Shown: positions 54,201-62,391 of the stretch, piece by piece | How positions within the stretch are numbered: position 1 is the stretch's first letter | How the letters are laid out: every line of letters begins with the position of its first letter | Assembly (NCBI RefSeq): GCF_023667495.1 | Contig: NZ_JAMOZL010000017.1 | Location: 1-64,000 of the forward strand | Source: Dyadobacter sp. MSC1_007 | GTDB taxonomy: Bacteria > Bacteroidota > Bacteroidia > Cytophagales > Spirosomataceae | Direction: 5' to 3' | Length of the DNA: 64,000 nt | The notes under the pieces: generated by a model | The model's input: only the letters and a program-made list of their open reading frames with translations | Database searches by the model: none | What the model was told of the DNA's origin: nothing | Position numbers and translations under genes: made by a program

Positions 54201-54682
54201 ATAAGGGCTTCGATCTTTCAGTGCTTTTTCAGGGAGTGCAGGGCAATGTTATTTATAACCAGCTTGCTATGCGGGCGCAAAGCGGAACCAACCTTTTCAA
54301 CAAGTTCGAGCCGGTTATCGGGAGATGGCATGGTGAAGGGACTAGCCATTCCGAGCCGCGGGTCCATTTATCAGATCCTAACAACAATGCCCGTGTTTCC
54401 GACCGGTGGATCGAGGATGGCTCCTATATCCGCATCAAAAACATACAGATCGGCTATTCCCTGCCCCTTTCAGCGATTCAAAAGATCGGGTTGTCGCATT
54501 TTCGCCTCTATATCACCGGCCAGAATTTGCTGACTTTCACAAAATATTCCGGCTTCGACCCGGAAATGGGGCCGTCTACCGAGTTCACCGACGGTCGGGG
54601 CGCGGACCTGGAAGTTGGTGCAGACAAAGGGCGTTATCCGCAACCGCGCACGCTTACATTCGGAATAGCCCTTGGTCTATAA
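51272..54682 (+). CDS. SusC family transporter with STN signalling domain
   Basis: This 1136-residue transporter starts at the ATG at 51272; an upstream TTG would add 13 residues ahead of the signal. The STN domain spans about 45-115 (KLLRTALTELEKRFKVSIVY, LSRLLKEHGLFFRKAGEGFY). A regulatory domain follows (ITGKITDAATGEPLPGVSVV), then the TonB-box-like SEAVVVGYGTQERKDITGAV, plug (NSGAPGSDITVRIRGTG) and barrel ending in QPRTLTFGIALGL. It is both importer and signal input for the upstream FecR. A long antisense frame overlaps but is not coding. Confidence 0.93.
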   Translation: MKTSLRDVVWIMLSIIIIEIQPLTTRQGICTAQPRDHTVATTVPRKLLRTALTELEKRFKVSIVYDSELVNGKYVSNAAYDGESVETSLSRLLKEHGLFFRKAGEGFYYISAKKQQPTSGLADPAAPGHAGLEEIRILEAEKQEKQITGKITDAATGEPLPGVSVVLKGTSTGSVTDKTGTFSIAAEPVGGTLVCSYIGYATREIPIQNQTFLTIALQPDIQVLSEAVVVGYGTQERKDITGAVSVIKSGDIEKMPVAGLDQALQGQAAGVFVSANSGAPGSDITVRIRGTGTIGNNNPLYVIDGTPTGPEALNLFNPRDIESIVVLKDAAAATIYGSRAANGVVLVTTKKGKSGELKVNLDSYYGMQTAWHLPRLLNVSQYATIINEAYVNAGKAPAFGQPDTLGSNQSWLTQMFRTAPTQSYNLSVSGGNETSTFALSGAYLDQQGILPNSDFKRISFRVNTSHRIKKKWQAGQNLSASHSTGNQVRTNELGGILANAVFKRPFDAVYDDEGKYAESAMDPNPIAQAYRTENRRGRLRLFGNVFAEYQMLPALKFRTNAGIDFNYSKNKNYVPAFGATPNSLVEYSDVSYTPLWQNSLSFDKKIRGQHELSAVLSVDAQSSRYEFTTLKVDNFVTDDPDNRYISAAQNVDIGRVDGNATEWSLLSLVGRINYTFRGRYLLSASFRRDGTSRFARGHRWGNFPSFSAAWRISDEPFMQQQSLISDLKIRGSWGKLGNQEVGDNYATYNTVTTGLQYAFGPGSQTYYDGLGIPTNGRGGAKLTSDNLVWEASTQADLGIDMGFFNNQLLLTADYFSRKTSDMLLDQPVSSLSGASTISVNAGSILNHGLELSISMNKKTGGFRYGAGFNVTRLENKVLALNPGINYILGPVSGTQGSLLTRTSIGEEVGAFYGYVTDGVFQNMQEVDDHAKQELGTAPGDIRFTDLNGDHVINAKDQTKIGSPVPDWLFGINGSASYKGFDLSVLFQGVQGNVIYNQLAMRAQSGTNLFNKFEPVIGRWHGEGTSHSEPRVHLSDPNNNARVSDRWIEDGSYIRIKNIQIGYSLPLSAIQKIGLSHFRLYITGQNLLTFTKYSGFDPEMGPSTEFTDGRGADLEVGADKGRYPQPRTLTFGIALGL

Positions 54683-54702
54683 CTTTTAAACCAGCAAAGA
54701 CC

Positions 54703-56190
54703 ATGAGAAAAATCGTTAGTATCTTTCTTTTCTTATCCGGATTATTACTGAATGTGGGTTGTAAGGACTTCCTGGAAAAACAACCGCTGGGCGAAACTGT
54801 TCTGGGAAGCATTACCACCGAGGAGCAGGCTGTTCTTTTCACTAATGCAGCTTATGAACCCTTGCTGTGGGGCCGGGGCGATCCGATGCAGGGACATTAT
54901 TTCAACGATATGTGGATTTTGGGCGATGCCATGTCCGACGACACCGAAACGCCGGTCGATCCTAACAATATCAATGAACGTGCTTTGCAGGATTTCAATG
55001 TATTTGCCGACAATCCCAATTTGCGCGACTGGTTCGGGAGTGCTTGTGCAGGCATTGCCAGGTGCAATCTGGTGATTACAGGCGTCAAAGATCTTCCTGA
55101 AAAAAACTTCAAGACCGCAGGCTTGAAACAGCGCTGTCTTGGCGAAGCATATTTCCTGAGAGGCTTGTATTATTTTGATCTCGTCAAAGTTTTTGGAGGC
55201 GTTCCGCTAATCGAAAAACCCATCACCACTATTGACGAAACCAAAGTACCGCGAGCGACCAAGGAAGAAACCTGGGCTTTTATTGAAAAGGACTTGCAGC
55301 AGGCTCATGAGCTCCTTCCGTCCGTTACAACTTACAGAAATACAGCCAATCTGGGCCGGGCGAGCAAAGGTGCCGCTACGGCATTGCTCGCGAAGGTATT
55401 TTTGTATCAACAAAAGTGGAAAGAAGCCGCCGCTGCGGCCGAAGAAGTGATTTCCTCTAACGATTATCAGCTTACTACTGATTATTTGGCGCAGTTCAAT
55501 AATCAGAACGATCAGAATACCATTGAATCGATCTTTGAAGTACAGGCTTACAAAACCAATGGCTGGGGCGGCGGTACTGAGATAAGTCTCGATTTTGGCA
55601 GATGGGGTTTTAATAATCCGACCAAAGAACTTGTAAAAGCTTACGAAAAAGGCGATCCCCGGCTTAAATATACCATTTTCAGTCCAGGCGATGACCGGTT
55701 TGGAGCGCCTTATGACCCGAAGAAGGGGCCGAACACAGTAACCGGTTATGTCGCGCGCAAATACGTTTTTGATCCTGCAACCATGGGCGAAGCGGTCAAT
55801 GGCTGGACTAATGGCGAAGGCATCAATTACATAGTGTTACGCTATGCGGAGATCCTGCTCATCCATGCCGAAGCGCTGATAGAACAGAATGCACGCTTGA
55901 ACGATGCCGTGGCCGACATTAATTCGGTGCGCGCCCGAAAAGGAGTTGAAATGCCTCCGATACCACCGGGTGACCAGGCGACTTTGCGACAACGGCTACG
56001 CCACGAGCGCAGGGTGGAACTGGCGCTTGAAGGACATCGTTATTTCGACCTGATCCGATGGGGAAAAGAATATGCGTCGCCTTTGCTCGCCGAGCAGGGT
56101 AAGGCCAATTTTCAATATGAAAAGCACAAACTTTTCCCGATCCCTCAGATTGAAATGGACCTGAACCCATTGTTAATCCAGAATCAATAA
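54703..56190 (+). CDS. RagB/SusD family outer-membrane lipoprotein
   Basis: This 495-residue SusD homologue starts at the ATG at 54703, which opens a lipoprotein signal (FLFLSGLLLNVGC, Cys22) and lies 20 nt after SusC. Longer upstream readings would overlap SusC. Family blocks are CLGEAYFLRGLYYFDLVKVF, FGGVPLIEKPIT, VLRYAEILLIHAEALIEQNA, INSVRARKGVEMPP and ERRVELALEGHRYFDLIRWG, ending LFPIPQIEMDLNP. The stop overlaps the next gene's ATG (TAATG), indicating translational coupling to the PHP hydrolase. Confidence 0.94.
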   Translation: MRKIVSIFLFLSGLLLNVGCKDFLEKQPLGETVLGSITTEEQAVLFTNAAYEPLLWGRGDPMQGHYFNDMWILGDAMSDDTETPVDPNNINERALQDFNVFADNPNLRDWFGSACAGIARCNLVITGVKDLPEKNFKTAGLKQRCLGEAYFLRGLYYFDLVKVFGGVPLIEKPITTIDETKVPRATKEETWAFIEKDLQQAHELLPSVTTYRNTANLGRASKGAATALLAKVFLYQQKWKEAAAAAEEVISSNDYQLTTDYLAQFNNQNDQNTIESIFEVQAYKTNGWGGGTEISLDFGRWGFNNPTKELVKAYEKGDPRLKYTIFSPGDDRFGAPYDPKKGPNTVTGYVARKYVFDPATMGEAVNGWTNGEGINYIVLRYAEILLIHAEALIEQNARLNDAVADINSVRARKGVEMPPIPPGDQATLRQRLRHERRVELALEGHRYFDLIRWGKEYASPLLAEQGKANFQYEKHKLFPIPQIEMDLNPLLIQNQ

Positions 56191-58223
56191 TGATCCATTC
56201 CAAATTCATCGTCTTTTGTGTCCTGATTTGTGCAATGCCATTATGCGTTATCGCGCAATCTCAAAAAACGGAATTAACAGCGTTGCCGGGTTTCGAAGGA
56301 ATCAAAGGGCGGATAACTGACGCCGCCTCGCACGAACCAATGTCGGCCCGGATCATTATAAAAGACACCACTGGCAAGTTACAGGCCACTTACTATGAAC
56401 ATTGTGAAGGCATTTTCACGGAGGAGGACGGTACATTTGAATTGCCCCTCAAACCTGGGACTTATACCGCCAAAGTTATACATGGCATCGATTATCTGGC
56501 TCAGGACTTCACATTTACCATTCGCGAAGGCATTGGAACAAACGCCCACATTGTACTCGAACCTTGGATCGATCTCAAAAAACGAGGTTGGATCAATGGC
56601 GATGGTCACGCGCACTTGTACTCCGACAAGCCGGATAATGACACCATGCTGCGGCAGGTCAGGAAGATTTGCCTGGCCCAGGGAGTCGATTTTATCAGTG
56701 CTTGCCAGGGATGGGCTGGCTATACCGACAGTACCTGGCAAAAGGCATATGCAAAGGTCAGCGATGGGCGGTTCAGGATGTTTTATGGCGCTGAAATGCC
56801 CAAATACCGCACAAGCCATGTGTGGTGGCTGGGTTTGAAAAGTACATTGAACAACTTCGGCAACCTCATTGATTCTACCTACGAAACACAATATTATCAG
56901 TCGGACCAAAATACGTCCTGGGACTATTCGTGGCTCAAATTCAAGTCTATTCCCGATCTGGAAGTCATTGCACGGTACTCAAAAACACAGAATGCATTAG
57001 CCATAATCCCTCATCCGACGTCATACTGGTGGCAGCAAAGGGGAAATATCAGCAAATACACAACCAATGTGGTCAGCAACCTTTCTTTCGGCCTTTTATC
57101 CGGCAATCCGTGGAGCGGCATGGCTGTTATGGGCTATATGTACGACAATTATTTTTACCAGGATATCTGGTTTCATATTCTGAATGAGGGATATATGATG
57201 TCCGCTTTTTCGGAGCTGGACGGCGGCTATCCACGTGATAATAAATTTTGGTACGGATCAATGCGTACTTATTTTCAGACTGATACAACCAAGAACCTTG
57301 AACCGGTGCAGCGTGACCCGGTCCAGCAGGTAACCGAAGCCGCGCAAAAAGGCAGGACTTTCGTAACCTCCGGGCCCATTGTTTTCGCCGATATCGATGG
57401 CCAATTCGGGCTTGGTGACATCGTCCGGGCCAATGCCCAAGGGCATGAACTAAACATCCAGGCCTACGCATCCGGTGACCCTGACGACTTCCTTACTTAT
57501 GTCGTTTTGTTCCGTAATGGCAGCATCGCACATCTCTGGGACCTCAGGAAATACAAATCGAGGCGTTTCAAAACAAGCCACAAAATATCCGAAGAAGACA
57601 ATGCCTGGTACGTCGTGAAGGTTTATGGCCGTAATACCTGGGAGAATCCGCGAGACCTTGATGTACTGGCTTTTTGCCGGCGCGCCGAGCGGAGTGACAG
57701 TCTTCTTCCCTTCGCCGGAGGCAAGCGCTCCGTCGCCTTTACCTCTCCTATCTATTTCCGCAAGACCAGTAAAAAACCGCCCCAGCCACTGATCGCCCGG
57801 ACGGATATTAAGGTTGTTTCCCCGTCAACTGGTAAAGGCGTAAAGAACTGCACTGTGGAAGTTTTTCTGGCCGGAGAGCAGATTGGAACGGTTAAACTAA
57901 ACCACGGCAAAGGCAGGCTCCATATCCCACCTAATGCTTTGCTCAAAATTAAAGCAGAAGGATTTGAACCCATTACAAGAAGCTTATATGCCGACTATGA
58001 ACCTTATCTAAAAATCCAGGAAGGCATAGCCAACGGACACTGGCTGGATCAGAAAGACTGGAAGCATACACTTAACAAAGGCCACGTCCCCTGGGAGGCA
58101 TTTCAATTTGAAAAAACAAAAAAGGTTTTATCAAGGATAAAGTGGAAAATCAGATTAGAACCAAATGAGCGGGATGGTTTATGGAAAGACTTCGACGCGC
58201 TTTTTAGCACAAAATCGAAATAA
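56190..58223 (+). CDS. CehA/McbA-type PHP domain metallohydrolase with carboxypeptidase-regulatory-like N-terminus
   Basis: This 677-residue exported protein has a signal peptide (FIVFCVLICAMPLCVIAQ). A carboxypeptidase-regulatory-like domain spans about 37-125 (IKGRITDAASHEPMSARIII). A PHP/CehA-McbA domain follows from about 132, with the metal motif GDGHAHLYSD (His140, His142) and a later IIPHPTSYWW. The start overlaps the SusD stop by one base. PHP members hydrolyse phosphoesters or, as in CehA, carbamate or aryl esters. As the only enzyme in this module it suggests the imported substrate is not a simple glycan, but that is inference. Confidence 0.8.
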   Translation: MIHSKFIVFCVLICAMPLCVIAQSQKTELTALPGFEGIKGRITDAASHEPMSARIIIKDTTGKLQATYYEHCEGIFTEEDGTFELPLKPGTYTAKVIHGIDYLAQDFTFTIREGIGTNAHIVLEPWIDLKKRGWINGDGHAHLYSDKPDNDTMLRQVRKICLAQGVDFISACQGWAGYTDSTWQKAYAKVSDGRFRMFYGAEMPKYRTSHVWWLGLKSTLNNFGNLIDSTYETQYYQSDQNTSWDYSWLKFKSIPDLEVIARYSKTQNALAIIPHPTSYWWQQRGNISKYTTNVVSNLSFGLLSGNPWSGMAVMGYMYDNYFYQDIWFHILNEGYMMSAFSELDGGYPRDNKFWYGSMRTYFQTDTTKNLEPVQRDPVQQVTEAAQKGRTFVTSGPIVFADIDGQFGLGDIVRANAQGHELNIQAYASGDPDDFLTYVVLFRNGSIAHLWDLRKYKSRRFKTSHKISEEDNAWYVVKVYGRNTWENPRDLDVLAFCRRAERSDSLLPFAGGKRSVAFTSPIYFRKTSKKPPQPLIARTDIKVVSPSTGKGVKNCTVEVFLAGEQIGTVKLNHGKGRLHIPPNALLKIKAEGFEPITRSLYADYEPYLKIQEGIANGHWLDQKDWKHTLNKGHVPWEAFQFEKTKKVLSRIKWKIRLEPNERDGLWKDFDALFSTKSK

Positions 58224-58240
58224 CGAACCCACAACCTTAC

Positions 58241-58420
58241 ATGGCCACTCAAAATTGCAAACTCAAACGCAAGGTCAAAGCCTATATCTGGAAGCCCAAA
58301 AAAGACATTAAGGTATTTGAACTTGCTAAATGCATTCATTTCGTCAGCAACCCCATCTGTCTGGACCCCTCGCTGATCGACGCGGACTGCATGCGGCATT
58401 TTATGGAGGTAGTTATTTGA
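58241..58420 (+). CDS. Possible small 59-residue protein
   Basis: An ATG at 58241 starts a frame of 59 codons beginning MATQNCKLKRKVKAYIW, then KPKKDIKVFELAKCIHFV and DPSLIDADCMRHFMEVVI. It has four cysteines and a Lys-rich N-terminus. It begins 17 nt after the PHP hydrolase and lies on the same strand. No family is recognised. It could be a genuine small gene or chance; a long antisense frame over part of the region is equally unsupported. Confidence 0.35.
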   Translation: MATQNCKLKRKVKAYIWKPKKDIKVFELAKCIHFVSNPICLDPSLIDADCMRHFMEVVI

Positions 58421-58524
58421 AGAATAAAAAAAATCAGATGTGCAGCATATGTAGCTGGCTATGAATATGTCTCAAATATATCCGTGCATTTATTATTTAT
58501 TCATCACTTAAAAACTACTTACCA

Positions 58525-58911
58525 ATGAAAACGAACCTTTTTTTGGCGCTAGCCACCGGATTGTCAATAGCGCTACTTGGTTGCGACGAAAAGAAAGTGG
58601 ATTCGCCTGAGATTACAGTATTCTCGCCAAAGTCACATCAGGTTCTTGATGACAACGATAGTATTCGCATAGAAGCCGTCATAAAACCTGCTCACGCCAA
58701 GGTAACCGATTACTCCCTGATTGTTAAGGACAAATATGAGAAAGTCCTTTTCTCCACACAAAAGAAATCTAACGAGACAAGCGAGGTAAAGATCAAAGAA
58801 TCATTTTTATATGACATCAATAAGACAACTAATGTCTTTCTCGACATCACAGCCTGGATGGACAATGAAGAGCTGGCGAGAGAGAGGGTACCTTTCGTCC
58901 TGCATGATTAG
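58525..58911 (+). CDS. Small Ig-like lipoprotein, unknown function
   Basis: This 128-residue lipoprotein has signal LALATGLSIALLGC (lipobox LLGC, Cys20). The mature part is beta-rich, with the start SPEITVFSPKSHQVLDDNDS and the pattern of an Ig-like fold, resembling DUF4625-like lipoproteins. It precedes the TonB receptor by 72 nt, with a hairpin in between, so it may be its small co-component. Function cannot be read. Confidence 0.65.
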   Translation: MKTNLFLALATGLSIALLGCDEKKVDSPEITVFSPKSHQVLDDNDSIRIEAVIKPAHAKVTDYSLIVKDKYEKVLFSTQKKSNETSEVKIKESFLYDINKTTNVFLDITAWMDNEELARERVPFVLHD

Positions 58912-58921
58912 TATTTAAGCC

Positions 58922-58951
58922 TTCGCAAGTCGCAGAGGCGCGGCTTGCGAA
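58922..58951 (+). terminator. Hairpin after the small lipoprotein
   Basis: TTCGCAAGTCGC (58922-58933) pairs with GCGGCTTGCGAA (58940-58951), with one T-G wobble and a 6-nt loop. The T-tract is weak (TCTTC), so it may be an inefficient terminator or attenuator for the TonB receptor. Confidence 0.5.
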
Positions 58952-58983
58952 TCTTCAATTCATCAACATAATATCTTATAGCC

Positions 58984-61374
58984 ATGAGAATACATTTAAT
59001 AGCAGCGCTGTTCCTATACAGCATCGGCTCCTTTGCGGAGCAACGTATAACCATTAGCGGTTTTGTTCGGGAGGAGAAAAGCAGGGAACAGCTTCCTGGC
59101 GTGAACGTGTATATTGGCGGCACCTCTTATGCAACTGCCACCAATAGTTATGGTTTTTATTCCCTCACTGTTCCGGCTTCGGATTCTGCCGTTTTATCTT
59201 TTTCACTTGTAGGTTATGAAAAGCAGGACCGCAAGGTCGGTTTGCAGAAAAACACTGAATTGGATGTGTTTCTTACTTCTGCCAACCAGTTGGAAGAGGT
59301 AGTGGTGAAAGCCAATCGTGACGACAATGTAAGCCAACGTGCTCAAATGAGTCAGATCGAGGTTCCCGTCGGCCAAATCAAGAAGATCCCGGCGCTCTTC
59401 GGGGAGAAAGATGTATTGAAAGTGCTGCAACTGATGCCCGGGGTGCAAAAGGGCACCGAAGGACAGACGGGGCTCTATGTTCGCGGTGGCGGGCCCGATC
59501 AGAATTTGATTATCCTCGACGATGCTGTGGTTTACAATGCGAACCACTTGTTCGGTTTCTTTTCAGTCTTCAACAGCGATGCGATTAAGGGCGTCGAACT
59601 CACAAAAGGAGGATTTCCGGCCCGGTATGGCGGCCGGTTATCTTCCGTGGTCGAAATGAATATGAAGGAAGGAAGCAAGGATAAGCTGCATGGCCAGGGC
59701 GGAATCGGGCTGATCTCCTCACGTTTGACGCTGGAAGGGCCAATCAAAAAAGAGAAATCCTCATTCCTGGTTTCCGGTCGCCGGACTTACCTGGATGTGA
59801 TCGCTTCACCATTCATCGCACGACAACAAAGAGGAAATGAGGATCAGGTCAGGCCCGGGTACTATTTCTATGATCTGAATGCAAAAATGAATTACGGTCT
59901 TGGCAAAAAAGATAAACTATACCTAAGCGGATATTTTGGAAAGGATAAACTGTATGTCAATGAAAAGAGTAAGACTTATGAGGGAAAAACACGGCTTGAC
60001 TGGGGCAATGCAACGGCTACTGTGCGATGGAACCATTTGCTGACCCAGAAACTCTTTGTAAACACTTCACTGATATTCAGCGATTTCGATTTCGGCATAT
60101 CCGATTATTTCAAAGATATAGGCCCGGATGGGAGTAAATCCAGCGAATATAGCATGCAATACCATTCCAGGATCAGGGACCTGGGTATCAAAACTGATCT
60201 AGATTTTTATCCGTCTTCCAGCCATGTCGTTAAGTTCGGTTTACAGGCTACTTTTCACAAATCCGTTCCTTCCGCCCTTGCCATCACGGGTACTGACATC
60301 GTCACACAGGATCAGCGCACCAATCAATCTTATAAATCATTGGAAGGCGGTATTTACCTGGAAGACACCTGGCGGGTGTTCGATCCTCTAAAGATAAATG
60401 CAGGATTGAGAATCAGTATTTATCAAACCAAAACAGGAAAATATTTGAGGCCTGAACCACGATTTTCAGCTGCGTGGAGGTTAGCGCATGACCTTTCATT
60501 TAAGGCTTCTTATGCGCAGATGAACCAATATATGCATTTGCTTTCCAATACAGGCCTTGGCCTGCCTACCGACTTGTGGGTTCCCGCCACAGGCAGGATC
60601 GCCCCGCAACGGTCTGAACAGTTTGCAGCCGGCTTTGCTAAAGACATAGAGAAGCCCGCGCTGACAATTACTCTCGAAGGATACTACAAAAAAATGAACC
60701 ATATTATCAGCTACAAGGAAGGGGCATCCTTCCTGGATATTACTGGAGGAAATGCGAATGAGTTGAGTTGGGAAGACAATGTTACCAGTGGAAAAGGATG
60801 GTCCTATGGAGGGGAATTTCTGATCCAGAGAAAGACAGGCAGACTCTCTGGCTGGATTGGCTATACCTTATCATGGACTTATTGGAATTTCCCTGAATTG
60901 AATTTCGGAAAGACATTCTTTCCTCGCTATGACCGCAGACATGACTTATCGCTGGTTGGGATTTACGAAATCAACAAAAAGATCACATTATCGGCAAACT
61001 GGGTCTATGGAACCGGCAATGCGCTAACATTGCCGGTAGCCAAGTTCAACGGTGTCAGGGAATATTTCTTTGGGCAGGCAAGTTCCAATGACGACCATTT
61101 GCTGGTCACCGAACTGACCGAATACCAGGAGCGAAGCAATTTCCGCGCGGAACCCTATCATAGAATGGACGCCGCTATACAGTTTCACAAGAAAAAGAAA
61201 CGACATGAAAGGACCTGGGAGATTAGCATATATAATGTGTACAACAGGAAAAACCCCTTTTTCTACGATATGGGGAAAGACATGGAGCACTACGGAAATG
61301 CCTCAAAATACACATTGAAAAAATACTCCCTGTTTCCCATACTACCTTCATTTAGTTATAATTTCAAATTCTAA
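58984..61374 (+). CDS. TonB-dependent receptor with carboxypeptidase-regulatory-like domain
   Basis: This 796-residue outer-membrane receptor is shorter than SusC and lacks the SusC signatures. A signal peptide (LIAALFLYSIGSFA) leads into a CarboxypepD-regulatory domain (ISGFVREEKSREQLPGVNVY). A TonB-box region (LEEVVVKANRDDNV), a plug with VLKVLQLMPGVQKGTEGQTG and GGGPDQNLIILDDAVVYN, and a barrel ending SLFPILPSFSYNFKF follow. The DUF4249 gene begins 7 nt later, a common pairing in Bacteroidota. The ligand is unknown. Confidence 0.9.
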   Translation: MRIHLIAALFLYSIGSFAEQRITISGFVREEKSREQLPGVNVYIGGTSYATATNSYGFYSLTVPASDSAVLSFSLVGYEKQDRKVGLQKNTELDVFLTSANQLEEVVVKANRDDNVSQRAQMSQIEVPVGQIKKIPALFGEKDVLKVLQLMPGVQKGTEGQTGLYVRGGGPDQNLIILDDAVVYNANHLFGFFSVFNSDAIKGVELTKGGFPARYGGRLSSVVEMNMKEGSKDKLHGQGGIGLISSRLTLEGPIKKEKSSFLVSGRRTYLDVIASPFIARQQRGNEDQVRPGYYFYDLNAKMNYGLGKKDKLYLSGYFGKDKLYVNEKSKTYEGKTRLDWGNATATVRWNHLLTQKLFVNTSLIFSDFDFGISDYFKDIGPDGSKSSEYSMQYHSRIRDLGIKTDLDFYPSSSHVVKFGLQATFHKSVPSALAITGTDIVTQDQRTNQSYKSLEGGIYLEDTWRVFDPLKINAGLRISIYQTKTGKYLRPEPRFSAAWRLAHDLSFKASYAQMNQYMHLLSNTGLGLPTDLWVPATGRIAPQRSEQFAAGFAKDIEKPALTITLEGYYKKMNHIISYKEGASFLDITGGNANELSWEDNVTSGKGWSYGGEFLIQRKTGRLSGWIGYTLSWTYWNFPELNFGKTFFPRYDRRHDLSLVGIYEINKKITLSANWVYGTGNALTLPVAKFNGVREYFFGQASSNDDHLLVTELTEYQERSNFRAEPYHRMDAAIQFHKKKKRHERTWEISIYNVYNRKNPFFYDMGKDMEHYGNASKYTLKKYSLFPILPSFSYNFKF

Positions 61375-61381
61375 TTGTACA

Positions 61382-62329
61382 ATGAAACCGCTATACATTA
61401 TTTTTTTGATCACGACCGGACTTACATCGTGCGAAACGCCCGTTACGGATATTCCGGAATCCAGACTTCCAAAAACTACATCCAAACTTGTCGTTCAGTC
61501 ATTTATATCACCGCAAGCGCCACGGATCAATGTGGCAGTTTCTGAATCCGTTCCATTGTTTACAGAGTCAGAGGCCACCGGGGATGTCATTAGCAACGCA
61601 TTGGTTAAGATTTCGGATGGCACACTTGAGGTAACCATTCCATTTGACGGCACAACACGGATGTACAGCATAGAACAGAGTAAATTTCCCATCCTGGCTT
61701 CGAAAACATATACACTTTATATCTCGGATGGTCAAAGGAATGTAAAAGCAAAGTGCACGGTACCGGCGGAGGCACCAGTCATTCAATCGTACTTTTTGGA
61801 CACCCTGATAGCCAGTAATCCTTTTTCTCTCCGGGACACAACTATTACATTGAAAATGAACTGGCGCGATATCCCCGCCAAGGCAAATTACTATAGGGTA
61901 AGGGCCGCTATGGAGTTGGAATACAGTGTCCCTGACCCGAAAAACCCCAAATCCGGTGAACAAAGGATCAAAAATGAGTTTAGCTTTAACTGGGATGAAG
62001 CCGGGGGGCGAAATGAATTTCAGAGCGATCAAAACCTGGATGGAAGTCTCTTTTCCTCGCCCTTAGGAAAGGCCAATATGCCTAATTTTGTTACTGGCCA
62101 GGGGAATAATGTGCAGCCAATTTTTCACTCAAAAAGTAAAATCCTCTCGGTCACCATGGCAGTTTATAACACGGATATAAATTATTTCAAATATCACCGC
62201 TCGATCGAATCGCGGCAAAACACTGACGATCCTTTTACGGAACCCTCATTGATCTACACCAACATCGAGGACGGACTCGGATGTTTCGGCGCTTACAACC
62301 TCGGAAAGCTCACCTACCACCCTCACTAA
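61382..62329 (+). CDS. DUF4249 lipoprotein
   Basis: This 315-residue lipoprotein has a lipobox (TSC, Cys17) and the DUF4249 pattern of repeated beta-strands: [34 protein letters not shown], and the ending [20 protein letters not shown] with [12 protein letters not shown]4249 proteins form a partner for a TonB-dependent receptor, as here with the gene 7 nt upstream. A role as surface-binding subunit is inferred by analogy with SusD. Confidence 0.87.
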   Translation: MKPLYIIFLITTGLTSCETPVTDIPESRLPKTTSKLVVQSFISPQAPRINVAVSESVPLFTESEATGDVISNALVKISDGTLEVTIPFDGTTRMYSIEQSKFPILASKTYTLYISDGQRNVKAKCTVPAEAPVIQSYFLDTLIASNPFSLRDTTITLKMNWRDIPAKANYYRVRAAMELEYSVPDPKNPKSGEQRIKNEFSFNWDEAGGRNEFQSDQNLDGSLFSSPLGKANMPNFVTGQGNNVQPIFHSKSKILSVTMAVYNTDINYFKYHRSIESRQNTDDPFTEPSLIYTNIEDGLGCFGAYNLGKLTYHPH

Positions 62330-62343
62330 ATGAGATTTTTCGT

Positions 62344-62352
62344 TACCTTTGC
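62344..62352 (+). promoter_or_regulatory. Bacteroidota -7 promoter element for alaS (TACCTTTGC)
   Basis: TACCTTTGC is an exact TAnnTTTG element followed by C, 39 nt before the alaS ATG. A -33 element is not clear. Confidence 0.55.
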
Positions 62353-62391
62353 GGCAATTTTAAGGATGATATTAGTACCAAAACAGATACA

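Noticed and set aside
54406-54702. N-terminal extension of SusD overlapping the SusC end
   Set aside because: The real start at 54703 opens a lipoprotein signal; the extension is SusC sequence in another frame.
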